A stretch of DNA of 40,848 nucleotides, taken from an uncultured Burkholderiales bacterium (GTDB lineage Bacteria; Pseudomonadota; Gammaproteobacteria; Burkholderiales; Burkholderiaceae). Location of the stretch: assembly GCA_937891045.1 (NCBI GenBank), contig CALBEV010000154.1, forward strand, positions 1-40,848, read 5' to 3'. The position numbers and the translations under genes were made by a program. Shown in pieces: positions 1 through 8,296 of this stretch (the first letter of the stretch is position 1; each line of letters opens with the position of its first letter). Below the pieces are notes generated by a model. That model was not told the DNA's origin. It made no database searches and saw nothing but the letters and a program-made list of their open reading frames with translations.

Positions 1-25
1 TTGAATTTACAGAGGAGAAAGCCAT

Positions 26-56
26 AAAAAAGGGCGCGTCAGGTGATGACGCGCCC
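26..56 (-). terminator. Strong intrinsic terminator, leftward
   Basis: A perfect 10-bp stem, GGGCGCGTCA (32-41) with its reverse complement at 47-56, has a 5-nt loop. On the minus strand it is followed directly by six T (31-26). This is a classical Rho-independent terminator for leftward transcription. The nearest leftward gene, degP, stops at 451, about 395 bp away. The hairpin therefore closes either a very long degP 3' UTR or a separate short transcript. Confidence 0.85.
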
Positions 57-90
57 GGAACCAACAATCTATGGCAACTGCGATAGTTGG
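26..90 (-). ncRNA. Candidate small RNA ending at the 26-56 terminator
   Basis: Reading leftward, a TACAAT -10-like box (minus strand of 97-102) lies about 6 nt before a second hairpin. That hairpin is a CCAAC/GTTGG stem at 61-65 and 86-90, with an inner TAT/ATA. The strong terminator follows. A further hairpin (AAGCGA/TCGCTT, 117-145, with a GCAA in its loop) sits just upstream. Together these would give a structured RNA of about 65 nt, or about 120 nt if it starts further upstream. No good -35 box is visible for the TACAAT. I do not recognise a known family: there is no tmRNA CCA end, SRP core or RNase P core. It could equally be the 3' UTR of the degP transcript. Confidence 0.3.
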
Positions 91-415
91 GACTTCATTG
101 TAGGCAGATCGCGCCCAAGCGATAGCCCCTTGCGGCGAGTCGCTTTGACAAAGAAGGCCAATTTGGTGAAATTTATTCACAGGTTGTGCACAATTTGAGT
201 TTGATTCCATCAGGATAACTTGTGGGTGAGCTGTGGAAGGATATGTACAAGCCAGAGATTGACCTCCAGAAGACAAAAAGCAACGATCTATATGCTCAAA
301 ATCCTTGTCTTGGTCTCTGCTTTAGATTGAAACAAATCAGATTCTATTCCTGTTGTTAGCGTGCGCCCACATTAAAAATATTTTCAGAAGTCGTTGGAAG
401 AATCCATCAGTCGGC
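57..415. other. Gene-free stretch left of degP
   Basis: No convincing protein gene is present. A leftward reading frame across 7-276 runs straight through the terminator and has no recognisable motif. The stretch holds the hairpins described for the candidate small RNA. It also holds a group of DnaA-box-like sites: TTATTCACA at 173-181 fits TTATNCACA exactly, TTGTGCACA is at 184-192, and a weaker TGTGGGTGA is at 221-229. The rest (241-415) is moderately AT-rich with nothing identifiable. In related genomes lepA usually follows degP, but lepA is not visible in this window. Confidence 0.5.
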
Positions 416-441
416 ATTTCCAAGGGTTAACCCTTGGAAAT
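416..441. repeat. 26-bp perfect palindrome after degP
   Basis: The half-site ATTTCCAAGGGTT (416-428) is followed immediately by its exact reverse complement (429-441), with no spacer and an HpaI-like GTTAAC centre. It starts 10 bp downstream of the degP stop codon. As RNA it would form a hairpin of about 11 bp with a 4-nt loop, but no U-tract follows on either strand. It may therefore be an mRNA-stabilising 3' hairpin, a Rho-assisted end or a protein-binding site rather than a standard terminator. Confidence 0.75.
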
Positions 442-450
442 CCTTGGTTT

Positions 451-1935
451 TCAACGCGGGCGGATCAGGACATATTGCGCCCAGTCGCCCCTTCGGAGCA
501 AGACATTGACGGGCTTGGCTTTGTCCAAGCGACCCAAAATCTGGGCGAACGCCTTGACGTCTGGCACTTCAATGTTGCCGATTTGCATGATGACATCGCC
601 TTCACGAATGCCAGCACGCACAGCAGGTTCAGCCACTGCATCGACACGCACGCCACCACGCAGCTTGAGATCCTTTTTCATGGCATCGGTCAAATCGCTG
701 ACCGTCAAGCCCAGCAGTTGCTGGCCGTCTTTGGCAGCCGGTTTGTCCGGGGTTTTGGCCGCAGCGGTTTTCTCGGCTTCAAATTCACCCACGGTGATGG
801 CGAAATCTTTGGTCACGCCGCGTCGCAACACGGTGATTTGGCTTTTGGTGCCCGGCTTGGTGCCGCCAACCGTACGGGGTAAATCAGAGGACTTTTCGAT
901 GGTTTTGCCATCGAATTTCAAAATCACGTCACCCGCTTCCAAACCAGCTTTGTCAGCTGGCGAACCGGCTTCAATGCTGTTGACCAGCGCACCTTGGGGC
1001 TTGCTCAAGCCCAAGGACTCCGCAATCTCTTTGCTGACGTCGCCAATGCCCACACCCAAGCGGCCACGCTGCACCCGGCCACTGGCTCGAAGCTGCTTGC
1101 TGACGTTGTCCGCTTCATCGATGGGAATGGCAAACGAGATGCCCATGAAACCACCAGAGCGCGAATAGATTTGACTGTTGATGCCGATGACTTCACCGCG
1201 CATGTTGATCAGCGGCCCGCCAGAGTTACCGGGGTTGATGGCGACATCGGTTTGAATAAAGGGCAAGTAGTCACCGGTGTCGCGACCTTTGGCGCTGACG
1301 ATGCCCGCAGTGACCGTGTTTTCCAATCCGAAGGGTGAGCCAATGGCCATCACCCATTCACCCACTTTGAGTTTGTTCGGGTCACCCAAGGTCACATGTG
1401 GCAAACCCGTGGCTTCAATTTTGACCACGGCCACATCCGTGCGCTTGTCGGCGCCAATGATGCGGGCGGTGAACTCGCGCTTGTCGGTGAGTGTGACCAA
1501 CACTTGTTCAGCACCATCAACCACATGCGCGTTGGTCATGATGAAGCCATCAGCGGTGAGGATGAAGCCTGAGCCCACGCCACGCGGTTGTTCTTCAGGC
1601 TGCTGGGGACGATTGGGGCGTCGTTGCCCCGGGGCACCGGGCACAGGCACACCAAAAAAACGACGAAACAATTCTTGCATTTCCTCGTCTTGGCCTTCGC
1701 CAGGTGCACCAGGATTGCCGGCCACAGGGGACTGTGCCGCTTGCTTTTCCAAGGTCCGGATGTTGACCACAGAGGGACCGACTTTTTCAACCAAATCGGT
1801 GAAATCGGGCAAAGCGCGTCCTGATCCGGCATTGTTCGCCAGGCCAAGACTGGGCGTTGTCATCAAGCCCATGAACAAGGATGCAGCCGCCAGCAGGGAA
1901 ATCACCTGATTGCGTCGACCTAAAGACTGAATCAT
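451..1935 (-). CDS. degP: Periplasmic DegP/MucD-family serine protease
   Basis: This is a 494-aa trypsin-like HtrA-family protease and chaperone that degrades misfolded envelope proteins in the periplasm. A signal peptide (about residues 1-34, RR n-region and hydrophobic core) precedes the protease domain. The catalytic triad is visible as H137 (TNAHVV), D167 (RTDVAV) and S238 (GNSGG). Two PDZ domains follow, at about 290-375 and 405-490. The start at 1935 was chosen because GGAG lies 10 nt upstream and the signal peptide begins there; an in-frame extension to 2016 adds non-family sequence. It lies 105 bp downstream of fabF in the same direction. In many betaproteobacteria rpoE-rseA-rseB separate these two genes, and none is present here. 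The Q-linker at about 100-118 (PGQRRPNRPQQPEEQ) is typical of MucD-like members. degQ or mucD would be equally valid names. Confidence 0.95.
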   Translation of the reverse strand: MIQSLGRRNQVISLLAAASLFMGLMTTPSLGLANNAGSGRALPDFTDLVEKVGPSVVNIRTLEKQAAQSPVAGNPGAPGEGQDEEMQELFRRFFGVPVPGAPGQRRPNRPQQPEEQPRGVGSGFILTADGFIMTNAHVVDGAEQVLVTLTDKREFTARIIGADKRTDVAVVKIEATGLPHVTLGDPNKLKVGEWVMAIGSPFGLENTVTAGIVSAKGRDTGDYLPFIQTDVAINPGNSGGPLINMRGEVIGINSQIYSRSGGFMGISFAIPIDEADNVSKQLRASGRVQRGRLGVGIGDVSKEIAESLGLSKPQGALVNSIEAGSPADKAGLEAGDVILKFDGKTIEKSSDLPRTVGGTKPGTKSQITVLRRGVTKDFAITVGEFEAEKTAAAKTPDKPAAKDGQQLLGLTVSDLTDAMKKDLKLRGGVRVDAVAEPAVRAGIREGDVIMQIGNIEVPDVKAFAQILGRLDKAKPVNVLLRRGDWAQYVLIRPR

Positions 1936-2040
1936 CTTGTTACTCTCCAAGAAAAAGGAATTGAACAGTTGTAACGTCAACCCGCCTGCCAATGCAGACT
2001 CCTCGTGAGTGACCACTAGGCTTCGGCGGTCTTTCGCCCA

Positions 2041-3285
2041 TCAAAGGCGTTTGAACACCAAGCTGCCGTTGGTGCCACCAAAGCCGAAATTGTTCTTCAC
2101 AGCAATATCGATCTTCATATCGCGTGCGGTGTTGGCGCAATAGTCCAGGTCACACTCCGGATCGGGGTTGTGTAAATTGATGGTGGGCGGCGCCTTCTGA
2201 TCATGGATGGCCAGCACCGTGAAAACGCTTTCGATGCCACCCGCACCGCCGAGCAAATGACCGGTCATGGATTTGGTGGAGCTGACCACCATGGACTTGG
2301 CGTGGTGTCCAAAGGCCGCCTTGATGGCATGGGTTTCGTTGATGTCCCCAAGCGGTGTGGACGTGCCATGGGCATTCAGGTAGTGCACCTGCTCGGGTGC
2401 GATACCGGCATTGTTCAAGGCGCTCAGCATGGAGCGGCGCGGGCCATCCATGTTGGGGGCCGTCATGTGGCCAGCATCCGCACTGCGGCCATAGCCCACC
2501 AGTTCGGCGTAAATACGGGCGCCGCGTTTTTTGGCGTGCTCGTATTCTTCGAGCACCATGACACCAGCGCCCTCCCCCAACACAAAACCGTCACGGTCTT
2601 TGTCCCAAGGGCGTGAAGCTGTTTTCGGGTCGTCATTGCGGGTGGAGAGCGCACGCATGGCCGCAAATCCGCCCAAACCCAATGGTGACACAGTGGCTTC
2701 AGAGCCACCGGCCACCATGACGTCAGCGTCACCGTACTCAATGATGCGCCCCGCTTCACCAATGCTGTGCAAGCCGGTGGAGCAGGCTGTGGCGATGGCC
2801 AAATTGGGGCCTTTGAAGCCACAGCGCATGGACACGTGACCAGAAATCATGTTGATGATGCTGGCGGGCACGAAAAAGGGCGAAATACGGCGCGGGCCAC
2901 GGGCCATCAGTTCGTCGCGCATGGTTTCAATGAGGGGCAAGCCGCCAATGCCAGAGCCAATCAAGCAACCGATGCGGAATGAAGCTTCTTCATCCAAAGC
3001 GTCTCCGGTGGGCAAACCAGCATCCGCCACAGCTTGCAAACCAGCGGCCACCCCCAAGTGGATGAAGCGGTCCATGGTGCGGGCTTCTTTGGGTGAGATG
3101 TACTCGTCCAGATTGAAATTCTTCACTTCGCCGGCAAAGTGGCAAGCGAAAGCCGATGCATCAAAGTGGGTGATGACATCAATGCCGGACTGCCCGGCCA
3201 GAATTTGTGCCCAAGACGCTTGAGCGGTGTTTCCCACAGGAGAAACACAACCCAAACCGGTCACGACGACGCGACGGCGACTCAT
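2041..3285 (-). CDS. fabF: 3-oxoacyl-ACP synthase II
   Basis: A 414-aa KAS II condensing enzyme that adds malonyl-ACP units to acyl-ACP during fatty acid elongation in the cytoplasm, and that sets the temperature-sensitive unsaturated chain length. The Cys-His-His triad is intact: C168 in ATACSTG, H306 in [11 protein letters not shown] and H343 in KSMTGHLLG. The glycine-rich tail [11 protein letters not shown] is also present. Length is normal for the family. It directly follows acpP (16 bp), so the carrier and its condensing enzyme are co-transcribed. GGGG 8 nt before the ATG is the only ribosome-binding candidate. Confidence 0.97.
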   Translation of the reverse strand: MSRRRVVVTGLGCVSPVGNTAQASWAQILAGQSGIDVITHFDASAFACHFAGEVKNFNLDEYISPKEARTMDRFIHLGVAAGLQAVADAGLPTGDALDEEASFRIGCLIGSGIGGLPLIETMRDELMARGPRRISPFFVPASIINMISGHVSMRCGFKGPNLAIATACSTGLHSIGEAGRIIEYGDADVMVAGGSEATVSPLGLGGFAAMRALSTRNDDPKTASRPWDKDRDGFVLGEGAGVMVLEEYEHAKKRGARIYAELVGYGRSADAGHMTAPNMDGPRRSMLSALNNAGIAPEQVHYLNAHGTSTPLGDINETHAIKAAFGHHAKSMVVSSTKSMTGHLLGGAGGIESVFTVLAIHDQKAPPTINLHNPDPECDLDYCANTARDMKIDIAVKNNFGFGGTNGSLVFKRL

Positions 3286-3301
3286 GCGAAACCCCGGGGA
3301 A

Positions 3302-3604
<303 letters not shown>

Positions 3605-3625
3605 TCATGGCTTGTACCAAGGCCG

Positions 3626-4375
3626 TCAGGCCATGTACATGCCGCCATTCACATGGATTTCTTGACCGGTCACATAACTGGCATGGGGACCGGCCAAAAA
3701 CGCCACGGCATGGGCCACATCTTCAGGCTTGCCAAGGTGTCCCAGGGGGATTTGTGACAGCAAGCCCTGTTGCTGCTCGGAAGACAAGGTGGCGGTCATG
3801 TCGGTGTCGATGAAACCAGGCGCCACGCAATTGACCGTGATGTGTCGGCTGCCCAGTTCGCGGGCCAGGGCGCGGGTCATGCCAGCCACACCCGCTTTGG
3901 CGGCAGCGTAATTGGCTTGGCCAGGGTTGCCGGCGGCACCCACCACGCTGGTGATGTTGATGATGCGGCCATAACGGTGCTTCATCATGGGTTTCATGAC
4001 GGCGCGGCTCATGCGAAACACCGCTTTCAAATTGGTGTCGATGACCGCGTCCCAATCGTCATCTTTCAAACGCATGGCCAGCATGTCGCGGGTGATGCCA
4101 GCATTGTTGACCAACACATGCAAGGCTCCGGCTTGCGCCAGCACGCCATCCACCACGGCTTGCAACTGCTCGGCGTCATTGACTTGCAGCACCAAGCCTT
4201 GGCAACCCGCGAAGGCCGACAGGTTGTGGCTGATGCGCTCAGCGCCTTCAACGCTGGTGGCGGTGCCAAATACTTTGAAACCGTTGTGCGCCAGTTGCAG
4301 GGCAATGGCCGCGCCAATGCCACGGGATGCCCCAGTGACCAAGGCGACTTGAGGAGAGTTGTCTGTTGAGCTCAT
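3626..4375 (-). CDS. fabG: 3-oxoacyl-ACP reductase
   Basis: A 249-aa NADPH-dependent short-chain dehydrogenase that reduces 3-oxoacyl-ACP to 3-hydroxyacyl-ACP in each elongation cycle. The Rossmann motif TGASRGIG is at residues 14-21 and NNAG at 90-93. The catalytic residues are S143, Y156 and K160 (ITSVVG ... YAAAK). The C-terminus GQEIHVNGGMYMA is typical of FabG. It starts 3 bp after the fabD stop, so the two are probably translationally coupled. Confidence 0.97.
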   Translation of the reverse strand: MSSTDNSPQVALVTGASRGIGAAIALQLAHNGFKVFGTATSVEGAERISHNLSAFAGCQGLVLQVNDAEQLQAVVDGVLAQAGALHVLVNNAGITRDMLAMRLKDDDWDAVIDTNLKAVFRMSRAVMKPMMKHRYGRIINITSVVGAAGNPGQANYAAAKAGVAGMTRALARELGSRHITVNCVAPGFIDTDMTATLSSEQQQGLLSQIPLGHLGKPEDVAHAVAFLAGPHASYVTGQEIHVNGGMYMA

Positions 4376-4378
4376 GTT

Positions 4379-5338
4379 TTATTTGGAGGCAGGAAACAGG
4401 GCCAAGACCTCGGCCAAGGTGGCGGGGTCATACAAGGCGTTGGCGTTCAAATCAGGGGCGATGCGTTTAACCATGCCGGTCAAGACCTTGCCGGGGCCGC
4501 ATTCCACCACGTGGCCCACGCCCAGTTGCTGCATGCGCTGCATGGTTTCCACCCAGCGCACCGGCCCAAAGGCCTGACGGTACAGCGCGTCTTTGATGCG
4601 GTCGGCGTCGGTTTCAGTGGCCACATCGATGTTGTTCACCAAAGGAATACCCGGGCTGTGCAATTGGATGCTGCTCAGCTGGCCACGCAAACGCTCGGCG
4701 GCCGGCTGCATGAGGGCGCAGTGAAATGGCGCAGACACGGGCAGTGGCAGGGTGCGTTTGGCCCCTGCTGCTTTGAGTTGCTCGCAGGCCAAGGTCACGG
4801 CGGCTTGGCTGCCGGAGATGACGGTTTGGCTGGGGTCGTTGAAATTAGCGGCTTGCACCACCTCGCCGCTGCCAGCGGCAAAGCTGCTTTGAACGTGGTT
4901 GCAAATCTCCACCACTTTGGCCGCGTCCAGGCCCAGCACGGCGGCCATGGCACCCGAGCCCACCGCCACCGCTTCTTGCATGGCTTGGGCGCGAAAGCGC
5001 ACCAAGGGCACGGCGTCGGCCAAGCTGAGGGCCCCACTCGCCACCAGCGCGGAATACTCGCCCAAGGAATGACCCGCCACAAAGTGCGGGGTCGCGCCGC
5101 CTTCGGCTTGCCACACGCGGTAAGACGCGATGGCGGCCACCAGCATCACCGGTTGGGTGTTGGTTGTGAGTGCCAGCTCTTCTTTGGGGCCTTCATGGAT
5201 CAGCTTGCCCAGGTCTTGGCCGAGCGCTTCGCTGGCCTCCTCCAAGATGGCTTCCACCACCGGGTGGTCGTTCCACGCGTCCAGCATGCCCACCGACTGT
5301 GAGCCTTGGCCCGGAAATACAAATGCAAATGTCGTCAT
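4379..5338 (-). CDS. fabD: Malonyl-CoA:ACP transacylase
   Basis: A 319-aa transacylase that moves malonyl groups from CoA to ACP and so supplies the two-carbon donor for all condensing steps. The N-terminus FVFPGQGSQSVGM is the family signature. The active-site serine is S91 in AGHSLGEYSA, with its partner H206 in VSAPFHCALM. The start at 5338 places this motif normally and lies 1 bp beyond the fabH stop; a longer reading frame to 5479 lies entirely within fabH and is a shadow. Length is typical (about 310 aa). Confidence 0.97.
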   Translation of the reverse strand: MTTFAFVFPGQGSQSVGMLDAWNDHPVVEAILEEASEALGQDLGKLIHEGPKEELALTTNTQPVMLVAAIASYRVWQAEGGATPHFVAGHSLGEYSALVASGALSLADAVPLVRFRAQAMQEAVAVGSGAMAAVLGLDAAKVVEICNHVQSSFAAGSGEVVQAANFNDPSQTVISGSQAAVTLACEQLKAAGAKRTLPLPVSAPFHCALMQPAAERLRGQLSSIQLHSPGIPLVNNIDVATETDADRIKDALYRQAFGPVRWVETMQRMQQLGVGHVVECGPGKVLTGMVKRIAPDLNANALYDPATLAEVLALFPASK

Positions 5339-5339
5339 A

Positions 5340-6341
5340 TCAATAGCGCAACAAAATAGAACCCCAGGCAAAACCACCACCCACGCCTTCAAGCATGACC
5401 AGTTGGCCGGGCTGCACCCGACCAGCACGCACCCCCGCGTCCAAAGCCAGTGGAATCGAGGCGGCAGAGGTGTTGCCATGCTCGGCCACCGTCAGGATGA
5501 CCTTGTCCATGGAGAGTTTGAGCTTTTTGGCGGTGCTTTGGATGATGCGGATATTGGCCTGGTGCGGCACCAACCAATCGAGATCGCTGTCTTGTAAACC
5601 CGCTTTGGCCAAAACGGTGCGGGCGGTTTCTTCCAACACGCCCACCGCCAGCTTGAACACGCCTTGGCCGTCCATTTTCAGCACCGGGTCGCCCAAGACC
5701 TGGCCGCCATGCACATGGCCGGGCACACACAGCAGGCCCACATGTTTGCCATCGGCATGGATGTCGGTGGCCAAAATGCCGGGCTGCTCGGAAGCTTCCA
5801 GCACCACGGCACCCGCGCCATCACCAAACAGCACACAGGTGGTGCGGTCTTTGAAATCCAACAAGCGGGAGAACACCTCGGCACCCACCACCAGGGCCCG
5901 ACGGGCATTGCCCGCGCGGATCATGGCGTCAGCCACGCTCAGGGCATAAATGAAGCCCGCGCAGACCGCTTGCACATCAAAGGCTGGTGCACCAGAGATG
6001 CCACCGGCTTCGGGGCTGAGTTGCGCCAACTTGTGCTGCAAGATGCAGGCGGTGGACGGGAACACCATGTCGGGGGTGGAGGTGGCGACGATCACCAAAT
6101 CGATGTCTTGCGGGCCGAGTTTGGCGGCTTGCAAGGCGTTTTTGCAGGCCTCGAAGGCCAAATCGCTGCTGAACATTCCTTCGTCGGCGAAGTGACGGGC
6201 CCGGATGCCGGTGCGCTCAACAATCCAATCGTCCGAGGATTCCACGCCGTGTTGAGCCAAGTCAGCCACCAGATCGGCATTGCTCAAACGACGGGGCGGC
6301 AGGTAACTGCCTGTGCCAACGATGCGGGAATAAAGGGTCAT
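5340..6341 (-). CDS. fabH: 3-oxoacyl-ACP synthase III
   Basis: A 333-aa KAS III that starts fatty acid synthesis by condensing acetyl-CoA with malonyl-ACP. The Cys-His-Asn triad is intact: C127 in [11 protein letters not shown]260 in [11 protein letters not shown] and N290 in EHGNTSAAS. The last contact [13 protein letters not shown] closes the protein as expected. Its ATG overlaps the plsX stop by 4 bp (ATGA), which indicates coupled translation. Its own stop is one base before fabD. Confidence 0.97.
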   Translation of the reverse strand: MTLYSRIVGTGSYLPPRRLSNADLVADLAQHGVESSDDWIVERTGIRARHFADEGMFSSDLAFEACKNALQAAKLGPQDIDLVIVATSTPDMVFPSTACILQHKLAQLSPEAGGISGAPAFDVQAVCAGFIYALSVADAMIRAGNARRALVVGAEVFSRLLDFKDRTTCVLFGDGAGAVVLEASEQPGILATDIHADGKHVGLLCVPGHVHGGQVLGDPVLKMDGQGVFKLAVGVLEETARTVLAKAGLQDSDLDWLVPHQANIRIIQSTAKKLKLSMDKVILTVAEHGNTSAASIPLALDAGVRAGRVQPGQLVMLEGVGGGFAWGSILLRY

Positions 6342-7390
6342 GGGTTTGAAGAAAGGGCCTGCGCTGCCGCGGATGCCGCCAACAAAGGGGCGGCATGGGT
6401 GAGTTGCGACTGCACACGGGCCAGTAAATCGTGGTCCGCCGCATCATACGCCCGGCTCAAGGCGGTCAAAAAAGCCAGTTCGTCCGCCGAACCATGGCTC
6501 TTGAACACCAAGCCGCGCAAGCCCAGCAGCGCCGCGCCGTTGTGACGGCGGTGATCGACCAGGTGTTTAAAGCCAGTTAGCGCAGGATAAGCGATGATGC
6601 CGGCTATTTTCGTGAAGATATTGCGAGAAAAGCTGCTTTTCAGGAAATGACTGACCATCGCCGCCAAGCCTTCGCTGGCTTTCAAGGCGACATTGCCAAC
6701 AAAACCGTCACACACCACAATGTCGGTCGTGCCTTTGAAAATATCATTGCCTTCAACATTGCCGTAAAAATTCAAGTCGCCGGAATTGGCGGCAGATCGC
6801 AACAATTCAGAGGTTTTTTTGATGTTTTCGCCGCCTTTGATGGCTTCTTCGCCAATGTTCAGGAGGCCTACCGAGGGTTTTTCGATGCCGTAGAGCACCG
6901 ACACCAAGGCCGAGCCCATCAAGGCAAACTGCAAAAGATGCTCTGGCGTGGAATCTACGTTGGCGCCCAAATCCAGCATGGTGGTGCCGCCACCCTTGAT
7001 ATTGGGCATGGCGCCCGCAATCGCCGGGCGATCAATGCCGTCCATGGTTTTCAGAACATAGCGTGAGATAGCCATCAATGCGCCCGTGTTGCCAGCAGAT
7101 ACCGCGGCTTGAGCATGGCCGTCGCGCACCTGCTCGATGGCCACGCGCATCGACGAGTCTTTTTTGCGGCGCAAAGCCACTTCCACCGGATCGTCCATTT
7201 CAACGATTTCCGAAGCGGGCAGGATGCGGGCGCGGGGATGGGAAAAAGAGGACAGCGCCTCGGGCAAGCCCACCATCAAGAGTTGGGCGTGTGGATAGCG
7301 CTTCAGAAATTGATGACAGGCTGCCAAGGTGACACGGGGCCCATGGTCACCGCCCATGCAGTCCACGGCCACGGTCACCACTGGAAACAC
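6338..7390 (-). CDS. plsX: Phosphate acyltransferase PlsX
   Basis: A 350-aa peripheral membrane enzyme that converts acyl-ACP to acyl-phosphate, the substrate that PlsY uses to begin phospholipid synthesis. It therefore ties fatty acid output to membrane growth. The N-terminus [12 protein letters not shown] is the family signature, and NIGEE, LGANVD and DGFVGNV motifs are present. Length is normal. It is preceded by rpmF across an 87-bp gap that contains an intrinsic-terminator-like hairpin, so expression may depend on readthrough. Confidence 0.97.
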   Translation of the reverse strand: MFPVVTVAVDCMGGDHGPRVTLAACHQFLKRYPHAQLLMVGLPEALSSFSHPRARILPASEIVEMDDPVEVALRRKKDSSMRVAIEQVRDGHAQAAVSAGNTGALMAISRYVLKTMDGIDRPAIAGAMPNIKGGGTTMLDLGANVDSTPEHLLQFALMGSALVSVLYGIEKPSVGLLNIGEEAIKGGENIKKTSELLRSAANSGDLNFYGNVEGNDIFKGTTDIVVCDGFVGNVALKASEGLAAMVSHFLKSSFSRNIFTKIAGIIAYPALTGFKHLVDHRRHNGAALLGLRGLVFKSHGSADELAFLTALSRAYDAADHDLLARVQSQLTHAAPLLAASAAAQALSSNP

Positions 7391-7426
7391 CCCTGAAGAT
7401 TGCTCACTTTGGAGTCGCCATCAAGC

Positions 7427-7459
7427 AAAAAAGCCCGCGCGAGACAAGCTGCGACGGGC
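7427..7459 (-). terminator. Terminator or attenuator between rpmF and plsX
   Basis: On the minus strand GCCCG(T)CGC pairs with GCGCGGGC (8 bp with one bulged T and a 10-nt loop), followed by six T (7432-7427). It lies 18 bp after the rpmF stop and 36 bp before the plsX start. An intrinsic terminator here would make L32 more abundant than the fatty acid enzymes, with partial readthrough into plsX-fab. No second promoter was identified in the short remaining gap. Confidence 0.75.
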
Positions 7460-7477
7460 CTTGATGGCAAGCCTCAA

Positions 7478-7660
7478 TCAGGCTTCGGATTTGGTTTTCA
7501 GCACCTTGCGGCCACGGTAGAAACCGGTGGGGCTGATGTGGTGGCGCAAATGCACTTCGCCAGTGGTGGGCTCAACGGCCAAACCAGGCACATTCAGTGC
7601 ATTGTGTGAACGGTGCATGCCCCGCTTAGAGGGGGATTTTTTGTTTTGTTGGACAGCCAT
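7478..7660 (-). CDS. rpmF: Ribosomal protein L32
   Basis: A 60-aa small basic protein of the 50S subunit. The N-terminus [19 protein letters not shown] and the tail [15 protein letters not shown] are diagnostic. This is the type without the zinc-binding Cys pairs, as in E. coli. AGGAG lies 8 nt upstream of the ATG. It heads the plsX-fab unit and follows yceD by 86 bp, the same order as in E. coli, where ribosome and membrane synthesis are co-regulated. Confidence 0.97.
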   Translation of the reverse strand: MAVQQNKKSPSKRGMHRSHNALNVPGLAVEPTTGEVHLRHHISPTGFYRGRKVLKTKSEA

Positions 7661-7725
7661 GGCAGGCTCCTGAAGATCGTTGGTTCAAATGGGATGCCCT
7701 AGCTTGGCCGGGCAAAGAATCAAAG

Positions 7726-7731
7726 ATTATA
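7726..7731 (-). promoter_or_regulatory. Probable -10 box of the rpmF promoter
   Basis: The minus strand carries a perfect TATAAT in the yceD-rpmF gap, 65 bp before the rpmF start. The best -35 candidate (TAAACA, 19 bp upstream, overlapping the yceD stop) is weak. It would give rpmF-plsX-fab transcription independent of yceD. The downstream leader contains a small GCCC/GGGC stem. Confidence 0.5.
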
Positions 7732-7746
7732 GCGGCTTGCAACTTT

Positions 7747-8271
7747 TCACTGTTTAGGCGCTTTGAGGGCTGCCAAGGCGGCAAACGGGTGGGGCAAGTC
7801 GTCTTCCAGGGCTGCACTCAAGGGGGCATGGCAGGCATCGTGGCGCGGCACCAAGGGCATGGCCAGCAGCACATCGTCTTCCAGCAGGGCATGGGCGTCG
7901 AATTCGGGGTCCATGGCCAGCAAGTCTTCTTCGGCGGCGTCATCCTCGGCCAAGGCGGTGGCTTCATCGGCCACCAAACGGAACCAGCGGTTCACCTGTA
8001 CGGGGATGTCCATGGGTTCCAGGCAGCGCTGGCATTGCTGGCTCAGGGTCACTTGGGCTGTCAGGTGCAGCCAAGCCTGTGCTGTGCCCGCCACGGTCCG
8101 CAGTTCACCTGTCAAGGTCCATTGGCAGGTGCGGTCGGCCAAGCCGGGTTGGTCCAAACAAGCCTCAAAAACACGCGATAGCTTGGCAAGCGGCGTGGCG
8201 TCTTGCCAAACCCCTTCCAACTGGGTGAAGCGGTGGAGGTCCAGTACGCGGGGTTGCCAATCGGTTTTCAT
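7747..8271 (-). CDS. yceD: YceD/DUF177 family protein
   Basis: A 174-aa acidic protein of the YceD (DUF177) family. In many bacteria and in chloroplasts its gene precedes rpmF, and family members are reported to act in large-subunit rRNA accumulation. Two paired motifs are visible, CQRCLEP (about residues 81-87) and HDACHAP (about 145-151), possibly metal-binding. A highly acidic segment (DEATALAEDDAAEEDLL) lies between them. The start at 8271 matches where family homology begins (MKTDWQPRVLDLHRF). An alternative ATG at 8298 has an AAGGGG about 10 nt upstream and would overlap the maf start. Its 5' end faces maf with overlapping or abutting starts. Confidence 0.88.
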   Translation of the reverse strand: MKTDWQPRVLDLHRFTQLEGVWQDATPLAKLSRVFEACLDQPGLADRTCQWTLTGELRTVAGTAQAWLHLTAQVTLSQQCQRCLEPMDIPVQVNRWFRLVADEATALAEDDAAEEDLLAMDPEFDAHALLEDDVLLAMPLVPRHDACHAPLSAALEDDLPHPFAALAALKAPKQ

Positions 8272-8296
8272 GCGGTTCAGTGTAAGAGAATGGTGC

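Noticed and set aside
173..240. Chromosomal origin of replication
   Set aside because: Only one exact DnaA box and no dnaA/dnaN/gyrB/rpmH context; kept only as a low-interest finding.
7..276. 89-codon leftward reading frame at the left edge
   Set aside because: It reads through a strong intrinsic terminator, has no ribosome site or recognisable motif, and covers a hairpin-rich non-coding stretch.
57..415. tmRNA, 6S, SRP or RNase P RNA in the left gap
   Set aside because: None of the conserved cores (CCA end with tag ORF, SRP GGAAGCA region, RNase P GAGGAAAGTCC) is present.
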